A DNA stretch of 64,000 bases from CAZRVH01 sp964608325 (GCA_964608325.1 CAZSMX010000006.1:7170-71169); one strand, 5' to 3'; shown: positions 1 through 8,669, counted from the first letter of the stretch. Made by a program: numbers and translations. Notes: generated by a model from the sequence alone, not told the origin.

Positions 1-126
1 AAGCACTTCATGCTGAAGGAAGTCACGAAGCGCGTTCCCCGCGTGAGCGAGATGAAGGACGAAGCATCCGTGACCTCGGCTCTTAAGCTCGATAAAGAGG
101 AAGAAGTTTCCACCCCCGCCAAATGA
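1..126 (+). CDS. rpsQ: 30S ribosomal protein uS17 (C-terminal part, cut by window edge)
   Basis: The reading frame is open from base 1 to a TGA at 124-126 and gives 41 residues beginning KHFMLKEVTKR. This matches the end of uS17 (the KRWRLVEV block) followed by an acidic/lysine tail longer than usual. The stop overlaps the rplN start in an ATGA, so the two are translationally coupled, and rpsQ is the normal neighbour of rplN in the spc operon. The family is assigned from only about 8 conserved residues plus position. Confidence 0.75.
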   Translation, partial: KHFMLKEVTKRVPRVSEMKDEASVTSALKLDKEEEVSTPAK

Positions 127-491
127 TCCAGCAGACCACTTACCTCACCGTATGCGATAACACAGGCGCCAAGCAGGCGAGCTGCATCCTGGTGCTGGGT
201 GGTACGCGCCGCCGCTACGCCAGAGTCGGCGATGTGATCATCGTCTCCATCAAGGAGGCGTCCCCCCGCGGAGCCGTGAAGAAGAAGAGCGTGGAGCGCG
301 CCGTGGTCGTTCGAACCAAGTTCCCCACCCGCCGCAAAGACGGCTCCGTCATCACCTTCGATGACAACGCCTGCGTGATCATCCAGACGGATGGCATGCC
401 GAAGGGTACCCGCGTCTTCGGACCGGTCGCCCGCGAACTGCGCGCAAAGGGATACCAGAAAATTATCTCCCAGGCCCCCGAAGTCCTATGA
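123..491 (+). CDS. rplN: 50S ribosomal protein uL14
   Basis: uL14 binds 23S rRNA at the subunit interface. The 122 residues equal the family norm. Visible signatures are DNTGAK near residue 13 and the C-terminal GTRVFGPVARELR. It overlaps both neighbours by ATGA (rpsQ stop, rplX start), the tightest coupling in this operon. No purine-rich ribosome binding site is needed or seen. Confidence 0.98.
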   Translation: MIQQTTYLTVCDNTGAKQASCILVLGGTRRRYARVGDVIIVSIKEASPRGAVKKKSVERAVVVRTKFPTRRKDGSVITFDDNACVIIQTDGMPKGTRVFGPVARELRAKGYQKIISQAPEVL

Positions 492-1009
492 AGATCCACA
501 CCGGCGACACCGTCGTCATCATCACCGGCAAGGACAAAGGCAAGAGCGGTCGTGTCATGAAGATCCTCAAGGAAAAAAACCGCGTCGTCGTGGAGGGCAT
601 CAACATGCGCATCCGCCACATCAAGAAGACGGCCCAGGGCCCCGGACAGCGCCTCAGCTACGAAGCCAGCCTCCATGCTTCCAACGTCATGATCGTCGAT
701 CCGAAGACGAAGAAGCCCGCCCGCATCGGATTCAAGATGGATGAGAAGAAGGGCAAGGTCCGCATTGCGAAGGGCTCCGGCGAAATGATCGTGAAGGCCG
801 CCAAGGCAACCCCCGCGAAGGGCGCCAAGAAGACGGAGGGCGAGAAGAAGGAGAAGGCCGCACCCAAGTCCGACGCCAAGCCGACGAAGCAGCCGTTCTG
901 GAAGCGCGGAGGCGAAGGCAATCCCGAGGCAAGCGACCAGAAAGTCACTGAAACGAAAACCGGCGGCGCCGCATCCATGCCGAGTGCTCATCGTTCCCAA
1001 GGCGGCTAA
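488..1009 (+). CDS. rplX: 50S ribosomal protein uL24 with Lys/Ala-rich C-terminal extension
   Basis: uL24 starts assembly of the 50S subunit. The N-terminal KOW motif is clear (GDTVVIITGKDKGKSGRV, residues 5-22), and the family core runs to about residue 100. The protein is 173 residues, roughly 70 longer than usual. The extra part is low-complexity Lys/Ala/Glu sequence from about residue 105, probably disordered and rRNA-binding (inference). The start overlaps the rplN stop (ATGA); rplE follows 5 nt later. Confidence 0.97.
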   Translation: MKIHTGDTVVIITGKDKGKSGRVMKILKEKNRVVVEGINMRIRHIKKTAQGPGQRLSYEASLHASNVMIVDPKTKKPARIGFKMDEKKGKVRIAKGSGEMIVKAAKATPAKGAKKTEGEKKEKAAPKSDAKPTKQPFWKRGGEGNPEASDQKVTETKTGGAASMPSAHRSQGG

Positions 1010-1014
1010 TCCCT

Positions 1015-1587
1015 ATGGCATACGCAACCCTCCATGACCGGCTCAAAGGACCGATCGCCGAAGCCCTGAAGAAGGAGCTCTCGATCTCCAACGTCAACGC
1101 CCTTCCGAAGATGAAGAAGGTGATCGTGAACGTGGGTATCAACCGCTCGAAGATGGAAGGAAAGGAAGTGATCGAGTTCATTACGGACGCCCTCCAGCGC
1201 ATTACGGGACAGAAGCCCGTCCTCCGCGAGAGCAAGAAGGCCATCTCCAACTTCAAGATCCGCAAGGGTCTCGTGGTGGGAGCCATGGTCACCCTCCGCG
1301 GCAAGAAGATGGAGCAGTTCGTCGACCGCCTGGTGAGCTACGTGCTCCCGCGCATCCGCGACTTCCGCGGCCTCCCCACGAAGCTCGACGGACAGGGCAA
1401 CTACGCCATCGGTCTCACGGACCACAGCGTATTCCCGGAAATCCCGAACATGGATATCCAAAAGACGTTCGGTCTCCAGATCCAGATCACCACGAGTGCC
1501 AAGAACGACGAAGAGGCCAAGGCCCTTCTGAAGCAGATCGGCATCCCGTTCCGTCCCGATCGCAAGACCCTCGCGGAACTGTCGTAA
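1015..1587 (+). CDS. rplE: 50S ribosomal protein uL5
   Basis: uL5 contacts 5S rRNA and the P-site tRNA in the central protuberance. The 190-residue protein shows the family blocks VIVNVGINRS, PVLRESKKAISNFKIRKG, LPRIRDFRGL and YAIGLTDHSVFPEI. It is about 10 residues longer than typical. It lies 5 nt after rplX and 53 nt before rpsN; that gap is pyrimidine-rich and has no Shine-Dalgarno sequence. Confidence 0.98.
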   Translation: MAYATLHDRLKGPIAEALKKELSISNVNALPKMKKVIVNVGINRSKMEGKEVIEFITDALQRITGQKPVLRESKKAISNFKIRKGLVVGAMVTLRGKKMEQFVDRLVSYVLPRIRDFRGLPTKLDGQGNYAIGLTDHSVFPEIPNMDIQKTFGLQIQITTSAKNDEEAKALLKQIGIPFRPDRKTLAELS

Positions 1588-1640
1588 TTCTTCCTTGATT
1601 CTTTTCCCTTCCTTCTAGACAATCCCCCCACTTTGATTCC

Positions 1641-1865
1641 ATGGCTCGCACTTCGATCGTCCTTCGGCAACAGCGCGGACTTGAGGCATTCCTCAAGGCC
1701 AAGGCTGCGGGAAAGAAGCCCAAGTTCCCGACGCGCGTGTACAACCGCTGCAGTCTCTGCGGCCGCCGCCATGGCTTCATCCGATTCTTCGGAGTCTGCC
1801 GCATTTGCTTCCGCGAGCTCGCCACGAACGGCGATATCCCGGGCGTCACCAAATCCTCCTGGTAA
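1641..1865 (+). CDS. rpsN: 30S ribosomal protein uS14, zinc-binding type
   Basis: uS14 helps build the 30S head. The protein is 74 residues and keeps the zinc-binding CSLC...CRIC pair (residues 36-39 and 52-55) and the C-terminal IPGVTKSSW, the hallmarks of the short zinc (C+) type. The N-terminus is some 13 residues longer than the common 61-residue form. The start follows a pyrimidine-rich leader. rpsH begins 3 nt after the stop. Confidence 0.97.
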   Translation: MARTSIVLRQQRGLEAFLKAKAAGKKPKFPTRVYNRCSLCGRRHGFIRFFGVCRICFRELATNGDIPGVTKSSW

Positions 1866-1868
1866 CCC

Positions 1869-2255
1869 ATGTCTTACGTGAACGACCCCATCGGCGACCT
1901 TCTCACCCGCATGCGCAACGCGCAGAACGCCCGCAAGGCCACCTGCTCCGCACCGCATTCGAAGATGAAGCTCCAGCTCTGCGAACTTCTGAAGAAGGAA
2001 GGATGGATCGCCGACGTCAAAGTGACGGGCGATGCCCCAAAGCAGGACATCGAAATCACGTTTGATCCTGAAAAGCAGCTCCTCCTCTCCCGCGTATCCA
2101 AGCCCGGACGCCGCGTCTACGCGAAGTCCGAGGAATTGAAGCCCATCCTCCGCGGCTACGGCATCGCCGTCCTCACGACGAGCGAGGGAATCATGACCGA
2201 CGCCGACGCCCGCAGGAAGAAGATCGGCGGAGAAGTTCTCTGCACAATCGCTTAA
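1869..2255 (+). CDS. rpsH: 30S ribosomal protein uS8
   Basis: uS8 binds the central domain of 16S rRNA. The 128-residue length is normal. It begins with the family sequence DPIGDLLTRMRNAQ and ends with TTSEGIMTDADARRKKIGGEVLC. It follows rpsN by 3 nt. The 25-nt gap to rplF carries a degenerate CCCTAA-type repeat instead of a ribosome binding site. Confidence 0.98.
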   Translation: MSYVNDPIGDLLTRMRNAQNARKATCSAPHSKMKLQLCELLKKEGWIADVKVTGDAPKQDIEITFDPEKQLLLSRVSKPGRRVYAKSEELKPILRGYGIAVLTTSEGIMTDADARRKKIGGEVLCTIA

Positions 2256-2280
2256 CCCCAACCCTAATTCTAACCCTATA
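2252..2280 (+). repeat. telomere-like CCCTAA repeat in rplF leader
   Basis: The rpsH-rplF spacer consists of imperfect copies of ACCCTAA (taaccccaaccctaattct followed by aaccctata) ending directly at the rplF ATG. There is no purine-rich tract. This is one of four such leaders in the operon. Confidence 0.85.
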
Positions 2281-2838
2281 ATGTCTCGCATTGGACGCAA
2301 ATCAGTGGCACTCCCGAGCGGCGTCACCCTTGAGGTGAAGGGCTCCACGGTCTCCGTCAAAGGAGGCAAGGGAGAACTGACCTACGTTCTCCTTCCGGAA
2401 GTTTCCGTGAAGGTCGAGGACAACGAAGTGACCGTCGAGCGCAAGGATGATTCCAAGGCTTCCCGCGCACGCCACGGCCTCACCCGCGCCATCATCGCCA
2501 ATATGGTGAAGGGCGTGTCCGACGGCTACCAGAAGACGCTCGAGATCATCGGAGTGGGTTACAAGGCGAACGTGAAGAGCAAGACCCTCCTCGTCCTCAA
2601 CCTCGGTCACAGCCATCCGATCGACTTCGTCATCCCGGCCAACATCGAGATCGCCCAGGACGAGAAGAACAAGAACATCCTGTACATCAAGGGCGCCGAC
2701 AAGCAGCTCGTGGGACAGGTTGCCGCACAGATCCGCGAACTCCGCCCGCCCGAGCCGTACAAGGGCAAGGGTATCCGTTACATCGACGAGCAGGTCCGCC
2801 GCAAGGTCGGTAAGGCCGCCGCCGCCAAGTCCGCATAA
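2281..2838 (+). CDS. rplF: 50S ribosomal protein uL6
   Basis: uL6 sits near the factor-binding site of the 50S subunit. The 185 residues are close to the usual 177-180. It begins MSRIGRKSVALPSGV and carries the C-terminal signature around PEPYKGKGIRYIDEQVRRKVGK. The ATG immediately follows the CCCTAA-like repeat. rplR starts 5 nt after the stop behind the short leader taatcccc. Confidence 0.98.
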   Translation: MSRIGRKSVALPSGVTLEVKGSTVSVKGGKGELTYVLLPEVSVKVEDNEVTVERKDDSKASRARHGLTRAIIANMVKGVSDGYQKTLEIIGVGYKANVKSKTLLVLNLGHSHPIDFVIPANIEIAQDEKNKNILYIKGADKQLVGQVAAQIRELRPPEPYKGKGIRYIDEQVRRKVGKAAAAKSA

Positions 2839-2843
2839 TCCCC

Positions 2844-3188
2844 ATGACGCTTTCCCGCTCCCTCTCCCGGCTCTCCCGCAAGAAGCGCATCCGCGCCCGC
2901 ATCCAGGGTACGGCCGCGCGTCCGCGCCTCACGGTGCACCGCTCCCTGACGCAGATCCGCGCCCAGGTGGTGGACGACTCCACGGGCAAGACGCTCGCAG
3001 CCGCTTCCACCAAGGAGGCGAAGGCGAAGATGACCGTCGAGGGCGCCAAGAAGGTCGGCGAACTCCTGGCCAAGAAGGCCAAGGACGCCGGCGTTACCTC
3101 CGTCGTCTTCGACCGCAACGCCTACAAGTACCACGGCCGCGTGAAGGCCCTGGCCGACGGCGCCCGCGAAGGAGGCCTCCAATTCTGA
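2844..3188 (+). CDS. rplR: 50S ribosomal protein uL18
   Basis: uL18 binds 5S rRNA. The 114-residue length is normal. The N-terminal arginine-rich part and the end FDRNAYKYHGRVKALADGAREGGLQF match the family. The 31-nt gap to rpsE carries the second telomere-like repeat. Confidence 0.97.
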   Translation: MTLSRSLSRLSRKKRIRARIQGTAARPRLTVHRSLTQIRAQVVDDSTGKTLAAASTKEAKAKMTVEGAKKVGELLAKKAKDAGVTSVVFDRNAYKYHGRVKALADGAREGGLQF

Positions 3189-3219
3189 TCCCAACCCTAA
3201 CCCTAATCCTATCCCTACG
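3189..3219 (+). repeat. telomere-like CCCTAA repeat in rpsE leader
   Basis: The spacer reads cccaaccctaaccctaatc followed by ctatccctacg and abuts the rpsE ATG. It holds two exact ACCCTA units plus degenerate ones and no Shine-Dalgarno sequence. Confidence 0.88.
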
Positions 3220-3834
3220 ATGTCCGCCAAGACCACCAACACCGACCGTCAGAACAAGCGAGACCGCGGTCAGCGCGCTCCCTCCGAGTTCACGGAAACG
3301 ACGCTCTCGTTGGACCGCGTCACCCGCGTGGTGAAGGGAGGTCGCCGCATGCGTTTCCGCGCCGTCGTGGTCGTCGGTGACCGCAAGGGCCGCGTGGGAA
3401 TGGGAACGGGCAAGGCGAACGAAGTGCAGGTTGCCGTCCAGAAGGCCACGAAGGACGCCAAGCGCTACATGATTCGCATCCCGCTCGTGAAGGGAACGAT
3501 CCCGCACCAGGTCGACGTGAAGTTCAAGTCCGCCAAGCTCCGCATCATGCCCGCTTCCGAAGGAACGGGAATCATCGCCGGAGGCGCCCTGCGCGTCGTG
3601 TTGGACCATGCCGGCGTGAAGAACGTGCTGGCCAAGCGCTTCGGCACGGGAAACAAGCTCGTTAACGCACAGGCTACGTTCCGCGCCCTTAAGCTCCTGA
3701 AGCCTGCTCGCCAGAAGGATCTCGAAGTCGTCGAAGTGAACAAGGATGCTGTCCAAGTGAAAGAAGTCGGTTCCGACGAGATCAAGCACGGCGGAATCGT
3801 TGAGAAGAAGAAAGAGAAGAAGGACGCGAAGTAA
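3220..3834 (+). CDS. rpsE: 30S ribosomal protein uS5
   Basis: uS5 takes part in decoding accuracy and mRNA unwinding. At 204 residues it is longer than the common 166 because of an N-terminal charged stretch and a lysine-rich tail (EKKKEKKDAK). The double-stranded RNA-binding domain signature RMRFRAVVVVGDRKGRVG is near residues 43-60. rpmD, the usual next gene, is missing. Instead an opposite-strand gene ends 5 nt downstream, so the operon is physically interrupted here. Confidence 0.98.
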   Translation: MSAKTTNTDRQNKRDRGQRAPSEFTETTLSLDRVTRVVKGGRRMRFRAVVVVGDRKGRVGMGTGKANEVQVAVQKATKDAKRYMIRIPLVKGTIPHQVDVKFKSAKLRIMPASEGTGIIAGGALRVVLDHAGVKNVLAKRFGTGNKLVNAQATFRALKLLKPARQKDLEVVEVNKDAVQVKEVGSDEIKHGGIVEKKKEKKDAK

Positions 3835-3839
3835 GCCTC

Positions 3840-6833
3840 TTAGGACGGATTGCGGGAAGTAAGATCCCGATAGTCGTAATTTGCCATTCCCCGAAGGGCT
3901 TGGATCAGTTCGGGCTTTTTCCTGTATCCGCTCCATAAGACCCAAATCGGGTCGCTTTTGTCCGGCCATGTCGCCGGGTCCTCCGTCATCTCGGAAAAGG
4001 CTTTTTCGGCCCTCGCTCCCTCGTACCATTCATGCGGTTTCAGTTCCGTTCTCTCAACGTCCGGCCTGTTTTTTGCATAGAATTCCCAGAGGGCGAATGC
4101 GTCATCCGATACGCGCTTGCGGTCCGATGTCAGCCACAGGCCGCGTGTTGTGGCCAGCTCCATGGCGATGTCGTACATCACCGGTCCGATGCCGCCCGTG
4201 GCGCTGGAAGATTCCACGACCATCACTTGGGAATTCGGGATCCGCTGGCAATCGATCATTCCTTTTACTTCTCCGTCGAAAGCAATCGTGATGCGCTGAT
4301 CGCTATCGGTTACTTTTATGTTGGTATTCTTCAAGGAAAGCAATTTTTCCAACGTCGTGCGCTTTTTGGGCGCTACTTCGACCGCGGAGTCACCGGATTG
4401 CGCTTCTTTCTGATGTACCGCCGTTTCCTTGTTCGTCTCGGCATCGCCATCGGGGCTTGCCTCGGGTACATCAGGAAGCGCAGCCGCCTTCGCGAACGCC
4501 GCTTCGAATTCCGCCTTCGTCTTCTTCAGTCCGTCGAGTTCCTCGAAGATCTGCTTCAGCTCGGTGTCCCCGACCTTGTTCTTTTTCAGGAGCGCGGCGG
4601 GATCGGCGGAAGACAGGAGGTCTTCCACGTGGATGCCTCCGCTCAATTTGTGCACGTTCATCCGTCCCAGGTTCGCCTTGTTCACCAGCTGGGACAGGCC
4701 ATGGAGTTCCGCATCCGGCGCGCTGCGCAGCTTCCTCAGAAGGCCGCTCATTCCCTGCTGGCCGAATTCCGCGAAACTGAGTCCGAAGAACATCGCGTTG
4801 CTCTGCAGGTTCTCGATGAATTCGCCGCCCTTGATGGTGGTGTCGAGCGTGGTTCCGACCAAGAGGTCCGCCGTGCCTTCGCCCGTCGCGCCGATGAGGC
4901 GCGTAGCTAGGCTCGACGCGTCGTCGAGGGAACCCAAGAGCTTCGCGCCGCCGGCCTTGCCCGCGATGCTGAAGATCTTCGAGAGTCCGCCCGCCTGTTG
5001 TAGCAGTCCCGCGCGCGATAGTTGGAACGCCGCGCGTCCCGCCGAGATGTAGCGTGCCGCGCCCATCGTCGCGGTGTTCACCGCGAAGTCTTTTCCGTAT
5101 GTCTTGAATGCGTCTTCCAAATTGTCGAATCCCTGCTGGTTGATCACCGCGTTGACGCCCGTCATTGCCGCGCCTCCCGCAAGGGCTGCCGCGACGACGC
5201 CGAGTCCTCCGGTCGCGATACCGACGGCGATACCCGCGGCGATCATGGCCGCGATCTTGGCGCCGATCGCCACGTAGCTCCACGTCTTGTCGGACACGTC
5301 GTATCCGTATCCCTGGATGTCCGCCAGCAGTTGCCATGCTTCCACCTGCATCGGGTTGAGTCCCGGCTCGCCGATGGTGGCGTTGATTTCATTCAGAGTC
5401 GCGGCGCCCCCGATGGTGCCGTCCAGGAAGGTTTCGAATTTCACATACGCGCTTTCCAGGAAGGGGATGAAATCCTTGTTGATTTCCCCCTGGATGGTTT
5501 CCTGATTGATTCCCGAGCCGCTCATCTGTGCCTCGATGTTGCGCAGGAGGGCGTACTGCGCGGAAATCCCGGTGACGTCCGTCGGATTGCCGTTCAGTTG
5601 CGCTTCTATCTGCACGATCTGGTCGGTGCGTTGTTCGGGCGGCAGTGACGCGAACTTCGAGAGGATGGCCCCCTTTTTTTCGGAGACGTAGTTTTTCAGT
5701 GGGTTTTTCTCACTCAGGGTTTTTTCGACGTAGCGCATCGCCAGTTCCTCGAATCCCATGGCGTCCTTCGCCATCGCCTCCGCGAAGTCGATATCGGTGA
5801 GGGCGCTGTCGATGGGGGAGCCGCGGTCCGTGAAGAGTTTCGCCAGTTCCATCGCGTGGCGGCAGAAATCGGCGGCCCTGGCCGGGTCGTTTCCGATGTT
5901 GCCCTTTTCTTCCGCCAGTTTTTTCTGGATGGCGGCTTTGCACGTATTGATGAGTTTTCCGTACGTTTCCTTCAGGCCGCTGCTCTGCCAGTCGTTCCCG
6001 TCGATGGAAGACAGCGTCTGCTGCACCCAATCGATCGCTTCTTCCATGGTCATGTTCGGGATCATTTCGGCAGCCTGCTGCGTCGCCAGGGTCGCGTCGC
6101 GCAGTTCCACGTTCTCCTCATCCTCGTTCACGCTCGCCACCAGTTCGGTATAGCGCTTCGCGCGTTGCAAGTAGAGGGCGCGGAGGTGTTCGTATTCCTT
6201 GCCGCCCTTCGGGTCTGCGGACGCCAGCGCCTTCGACAGCTCGCTCAGGTTCCTGCGGATCGATTGCGCGATGCTTTGCAGAAGGTTTTTTTCCAACTGA
6301 GCCTCATTGCTTCCGTCTGCCAGCCATTCGTCCTTGTCCTTCATTTCCTCCAGCACGTGCTCCAGGAAGGGGACGTATCCCAAGCTGTCGTGGATGTACG
6401 CAACGTGGTATTCCACGTCAGGCGTGATCGCGCTGTCCGCGGCTACTTTTTCCTTGGCCAGGTAATCGGCAGCCACGCCCGCGAGCCGTTCCGCTTGGAG
6501 ATCTTTCTTCGCCTCGGCCTTCAACCCCAAGTCGTCCGCGAGCTTATTCATCTTCTCCCGGTTCGTTTTCACATCCGCGTCCACTCCCGCGGTCGGGAAG
6601 CGTTCGCCGTCCAGCCATTTGCCGACCGGTTCCGAATTATTCCTCCACTGCCATGTGTTTCCGTTCTTGCGGAACTCCACGTTCGTGATCTCCGTTCCGT
6701 TGAATCCCGCGCCGAGTCGCAATTCTTTTTTCCACACGCCGTCCTTTTGGACGAGGCCGGCTTGCTCCAGTTTTTGGGCGTCCGCGTCCGTATTGTTTTG
6801 GTCGGGCCGTTCCTGGAATGATTCGGGTGACAT
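3840..6833 (-). CDS. 997-aa protein of unknown function with glycine-rich hydrophobic core and GNAT-like C-terminus
   Basis: Not recognised as a named family. No signal peptide is visible. Residues 1-95 hold a Trp-rich block (WKKELRL, NTWQWRNN, GKWLDGE). Residues 95-480 are mostly helical and charged. Residues 518-565 form a long Ala/Gly/Ile hydrophobic segment with glycine-zipper character. Residues 700-830 are charged and Ser/Glu-rich. Residues about 845-990 look like a compact domain with ATGGIGPVMYDIAMELA and SDDAFALWEFYAKNRPDV, which reminds me of acetyltransferase-like domains seen in phage proteins (weak memory-based resemblance). It is the last gene of a three-gene minus-strand unit, with 3 nt between it and the 211-aa gene. 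A membrane-inserting effector or a structural protein are both possible. Confidence 0.8.
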   Translation of the reverse strand: MSPESFQERPDQNNTDADAQKLEQAGLVQKDGVWKKELRLGAGFNGTEITNVEFRKNGNTWQWRNNSEPVGKWLDGERFPTAGVDADVKTNREKMNKLADDLGLKAEAKKDLQAERLAGVAADYLAKEKVAADSAITPDVEYHVAYIHDSLGYVPFLEHVLEEMKDKDEWLADGSNEAQLEKNLLQSIAQSIRRNLSELSKALASADPKGGKEYEHLRALYLQRAKRYTELVASVNEDEENVELRDATLATQQAAEMIPNMTMEEAIDWVQQTLSSIDGNDWQSSGLKETYGKLINTCKAAIQKKLAEEKGNIGNDPARAADFCRHAMELAKLFTDRGSPIDSALTDIDFAEAMAKDAMGFEELAMRYVEKTLSEKNPLKNYVSEKKGAILSKFASLPPEQRTDQIVQIEAQLNGNPTDVTGISAQYALLRNIEAQMSGSGINQETIQGEINKDFIPFLESAYVKFETFLDGTIGGAATLNEINATIGEPGLNPMQVEAWQLLADIQGYGYDVSDKTWSYVAIGAKIAAMIAAGIAVGIATGGLGVVAAALAGGAAMTGVNAVINQQGFDNLEDAFKTYGKDFAVNTATMGAARYISAGRAAFQLSRAGLLQQAGGLSKIFSIAGKAGGAKLLGSLDDASSLATRLIGATGEGTADLLVGTTLDTTIKGGEFIENLQSNAMFFGLSFAEFGQQGMSGLLRKLRSAPDAELHGLSQLVNKANLGRMNVHKLSGGIHVEDLLSSADPAALLKKNKVGDTELKQIFEELDGLKKTKAEFEAAFAKAAALPDVPEASPDGDAETNKETAVHQKEAQSGDSAVEVAPKKRTTLEKLLSLKNTNIKVTDSDQRITIAFDGEVKGMIDCQRIPNSQVMVVESSSATGGIGPVMYDIAMELATTRGLWLTSDRKRVSDDAFALWEFYAKNRPDVERTELKPHEWYEGARAEKAFSEMTEDPATWPDKSDPIWVLWSGYRKKPELIQALRGMANYDYRDLTSRNPS

Positions 6834-6836
6834 GGG

Positions 6837-7472
6837 TTAATTCGAAGCGGTATCGCCTTCGTTTTCTTTCTCCTCGCGCCTGCTCGCATTCCTCGCGACG
6901 ATGTCGGAAATGCTCGGGATCGGTCTGTCCGATGCCTTCCAATCCACGTCGATGTCCGGCAGCGCGGGAAGTACGTCGATAGCTTCCTCTTCTTCTTTTT
7001 GCACGGCGTCCAGACGGTATATGGAATTTTTCGTCCGCACGTACGCGTTGCCATACTGGTCCATGAGACACTGCGTCACCGGGCTCGTTGCTCCCGCTCC
7101 TTCATTCAGCGAAAGCGATTCGCCCAGGGCCACGTCCTCGTCCATTTCCCCCCAATCAGACATCTTGGCGCGGACGGTGTTCGTCTGCGGATCGACCTTC
7201 GACAGTCCGACGATGCTGCCTTTTTGAAAAGGGAATTCCGCAGGATCCACTTCCACCAATGTCGGCGACTCCCGCCCGTCGGCCGTCGGGTCGCCTTCCC
7301 TGATGACCTTCATCATCTTTTTCCGATCGTCTCCGAGCATCCTGGCCATTCGTTTGATCATCTTCAGGAAACGGCGGCGACTGTCGTCTTCGTTACGTTC
7401 CTCCGGTTGCCGCGCTTCAGGCTGCACGCCTTCGTTTTCATGTTCTTCCCGCTGTTGTTTGTTTTCTGCCAT
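6837..7472 (-). CDS. charged 211-aa hypothetical protein in the cassette inside the ribosomal operon
   Basis: Not recognised. Residues 1-35 are almost entirely charged or polar (Glu, Gln, Arg). A basic helix RRRFLKMIKRMARML follows, then a beta-rich middle (VDPAEFPFQKGSIVGLSKV; QYGNAYVRTKNSIYRLD) and a charged tail. No signal peptide or membrane segment is seen. I place the start at the ATG at 7472 (MAENKQQ). The longer frame to 7517 would overlap the upstream stop at 7481. With 8 nt upstream and 3 nt downstream to its neighbours it is almost certainly co-transcribed with both, so a joint function is likely. Confidence 0.75.
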   Translation of the reverse strand: MAENKQQREEHENEGVQPEARQPEERNEDDSRRRFLKMIKRMARMLGDDRKKMMKVIREGDPTADGRESPTLVEVDPAEFPFQKGSIVGLSKVDPQTNTVRAKMSDWGEMDEDVALGESLSLNEGAGATSPVTQCLMDQYGNAYVRTKNSIYRLDAVQKEEEEAIDVLPALPDIDVDWKASDRPIPSISDIVARNASRREEKENEGDTASN

Positions 7473-7480
7473 AGGATATT

Positions 7481-8596
7481 TTAGGGTAAAAGGACGCCGC
7501 CGAAGTGCTGGACCCACAGGCCCCCGAACACTCCGATGCCAATGTCCGAATAATCAGGATTGAGAATCGCTTCCTTGTGGGAAGGGGATTTCATCCACGC
7601 CGTCACCACTTCCTCCGCCGTCTTCTGTCCGCGCGCGATATTCTCGCCGAACGTGTATCCCTTGATGCATCCGCAATCGCGGGAGAACGAGCGGTCGTAG
7701 TAACCCGTCGCCCCGACGCGGTCCTTCAGCGTCTTGCCGTCCGGGCTCACATGCCCGAAGAATCCCTGTTCCGCCATGTCGATGGCGTACTGCTGGGCGG
7801 AGCCCTCCAAGTAGACGTTGTAGGTGAGGGGTTTGATTCCTTCCTTTCTGCGGATGTCATTCACGCGGTCGATGATTTGCGTGCGTATTTCCGGAAGCGT
7901 CAGGAGAATCGACGGCGCTTCCTCTGCTGCCGGGGCCGCGTGCGCAGATCCGGGCGGGGGAGTCGTGTCTAGGATCGCGTTCGTCTTGCGCGTGGAAATC
8001 ACCGAATAAATCGTCAGTCCGCCTTTCGCTTCCTCCTTCGCCAGTTGCTTTTCCATCTGGCCTCCCGCTACTCCCTGCGGTACCGATGCCGAGATGAAGC
8101 GTTCCATGGCGAATGCTGCTTCCGTTTCCAGCATACGGAGCGTTGGCTGGAGGGAGTGCGGATTCTTGAGGTCGAAGAGGCGGTACTTCTGCGCGATGCC
8201 CGCGTATTTCTTGTACCAGGCGTCATCCGGGATATCCGTGTACAGATACGGGTATTCCTTCGCGATGCCGAAGGTGAAGGACAGCATTTTCAGGAATTCG
8301 GCGCGTGAAACGGAACCCATGGGGCGGAGGTTTCCGTGTTCATCGGGCGACAGGATGCCGAACTGCGCCGCCGCAAGCATGGCGCTTTCGTACCAGCTTC
8401 CTTTCGGGATATCCCCGAATTGCCCTTTGTTTTCAATGACGGGCAGCGTCGTGCTGCGTGCCGACAGCAACACGGAAACGAGTTCCGCGCGCGTCACGTA
8501 GTTCGTCGCTTCGATATCCGCACTCACCGCCAACGAACGCCCGGCGCCGAGCGCGACGATCATCAAGCCTATGAGGGCGAGACGGATACGGGTCAT
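7481..8596 (-). CDS. secreted SLH-domain plus CAP/SCP-domain surface protein
   Basis: A signal peptide occupies residues 1-24 (IRLALIGLMIVALGAG then SLAVSA). Residues about 30-175 contain S-layer-homology-like repeats (YVTRAELVSVLL; SVSRAEFLKML; FGDIPKGSWYESAM; YTDIPDDAWYKKYAG), which normally bind cell-wall polymer. Residues about 235-371 form a CAP/SCP domain (VNDIRRKEGIKPL; FFGHVSPDG; FGENIARG; AWMKSPSHKEAIL), with the His and Glu positions typical of the family. The function of bacterial CAP domains is often unknown. It is the first gene of the minus-strand cassette between rpsE and rplO and follows the promoter at 8641-8669. Confidence 0.9.
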   Translation of the reverse strand: MTRIRLALIGLMIVALGAGRSLAVSADIEATNYVTRAELVSVLLSARSTTLPVIENKGQFGDIPKGSWYESAMLAAAQFGILSPDEHGNLRPMGSVSRAEFLKMLSFTFGIAKEYPYLYTDIPDDAWYKKYAGIAQKYRLFDLKNPHSLQPTLRMLETEAAFAMERFISASVPQGVAGGQMEKQLAKEEAKGGLTIYSVISTRKTNAILDTTPPPGSAHAAPAAEEAPSILLTLPEIRTQIIDRVNDIRRKEGIKPLTYNVYLEGSAQQYAIDMAEQGFFGHVSPDGKTLKDRVGATGYYDRSFSRDCGCIKGYTFGENIARGQKTAEEVVTAWMKSPSHKEAILNPDYSDIGIGVFGGLWVQHFGGVLLP

Positions 8597-8640
8597 CGAG
8601 TGGGAAACGGAGAGGGGAGTGAATGTGAATTTTTCTATCT

Positions 8641-8669
8641 ATTATACCTTTTTACGCCATTTTAGGCCA
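8641..8669 (-). promoter_or_regulatory. promoter of the SLH/CAP-211aa-997aa cassette
   Basis: Read on the minus strand: TGGCCT, 17 nt, TATAAT. The -10 is perfect and the -35 weak. The start codon lies 44 nt downstream, after a pyrimidine-rich leader without a Shine-Dalgarno sequence. Confidence 0.6.
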
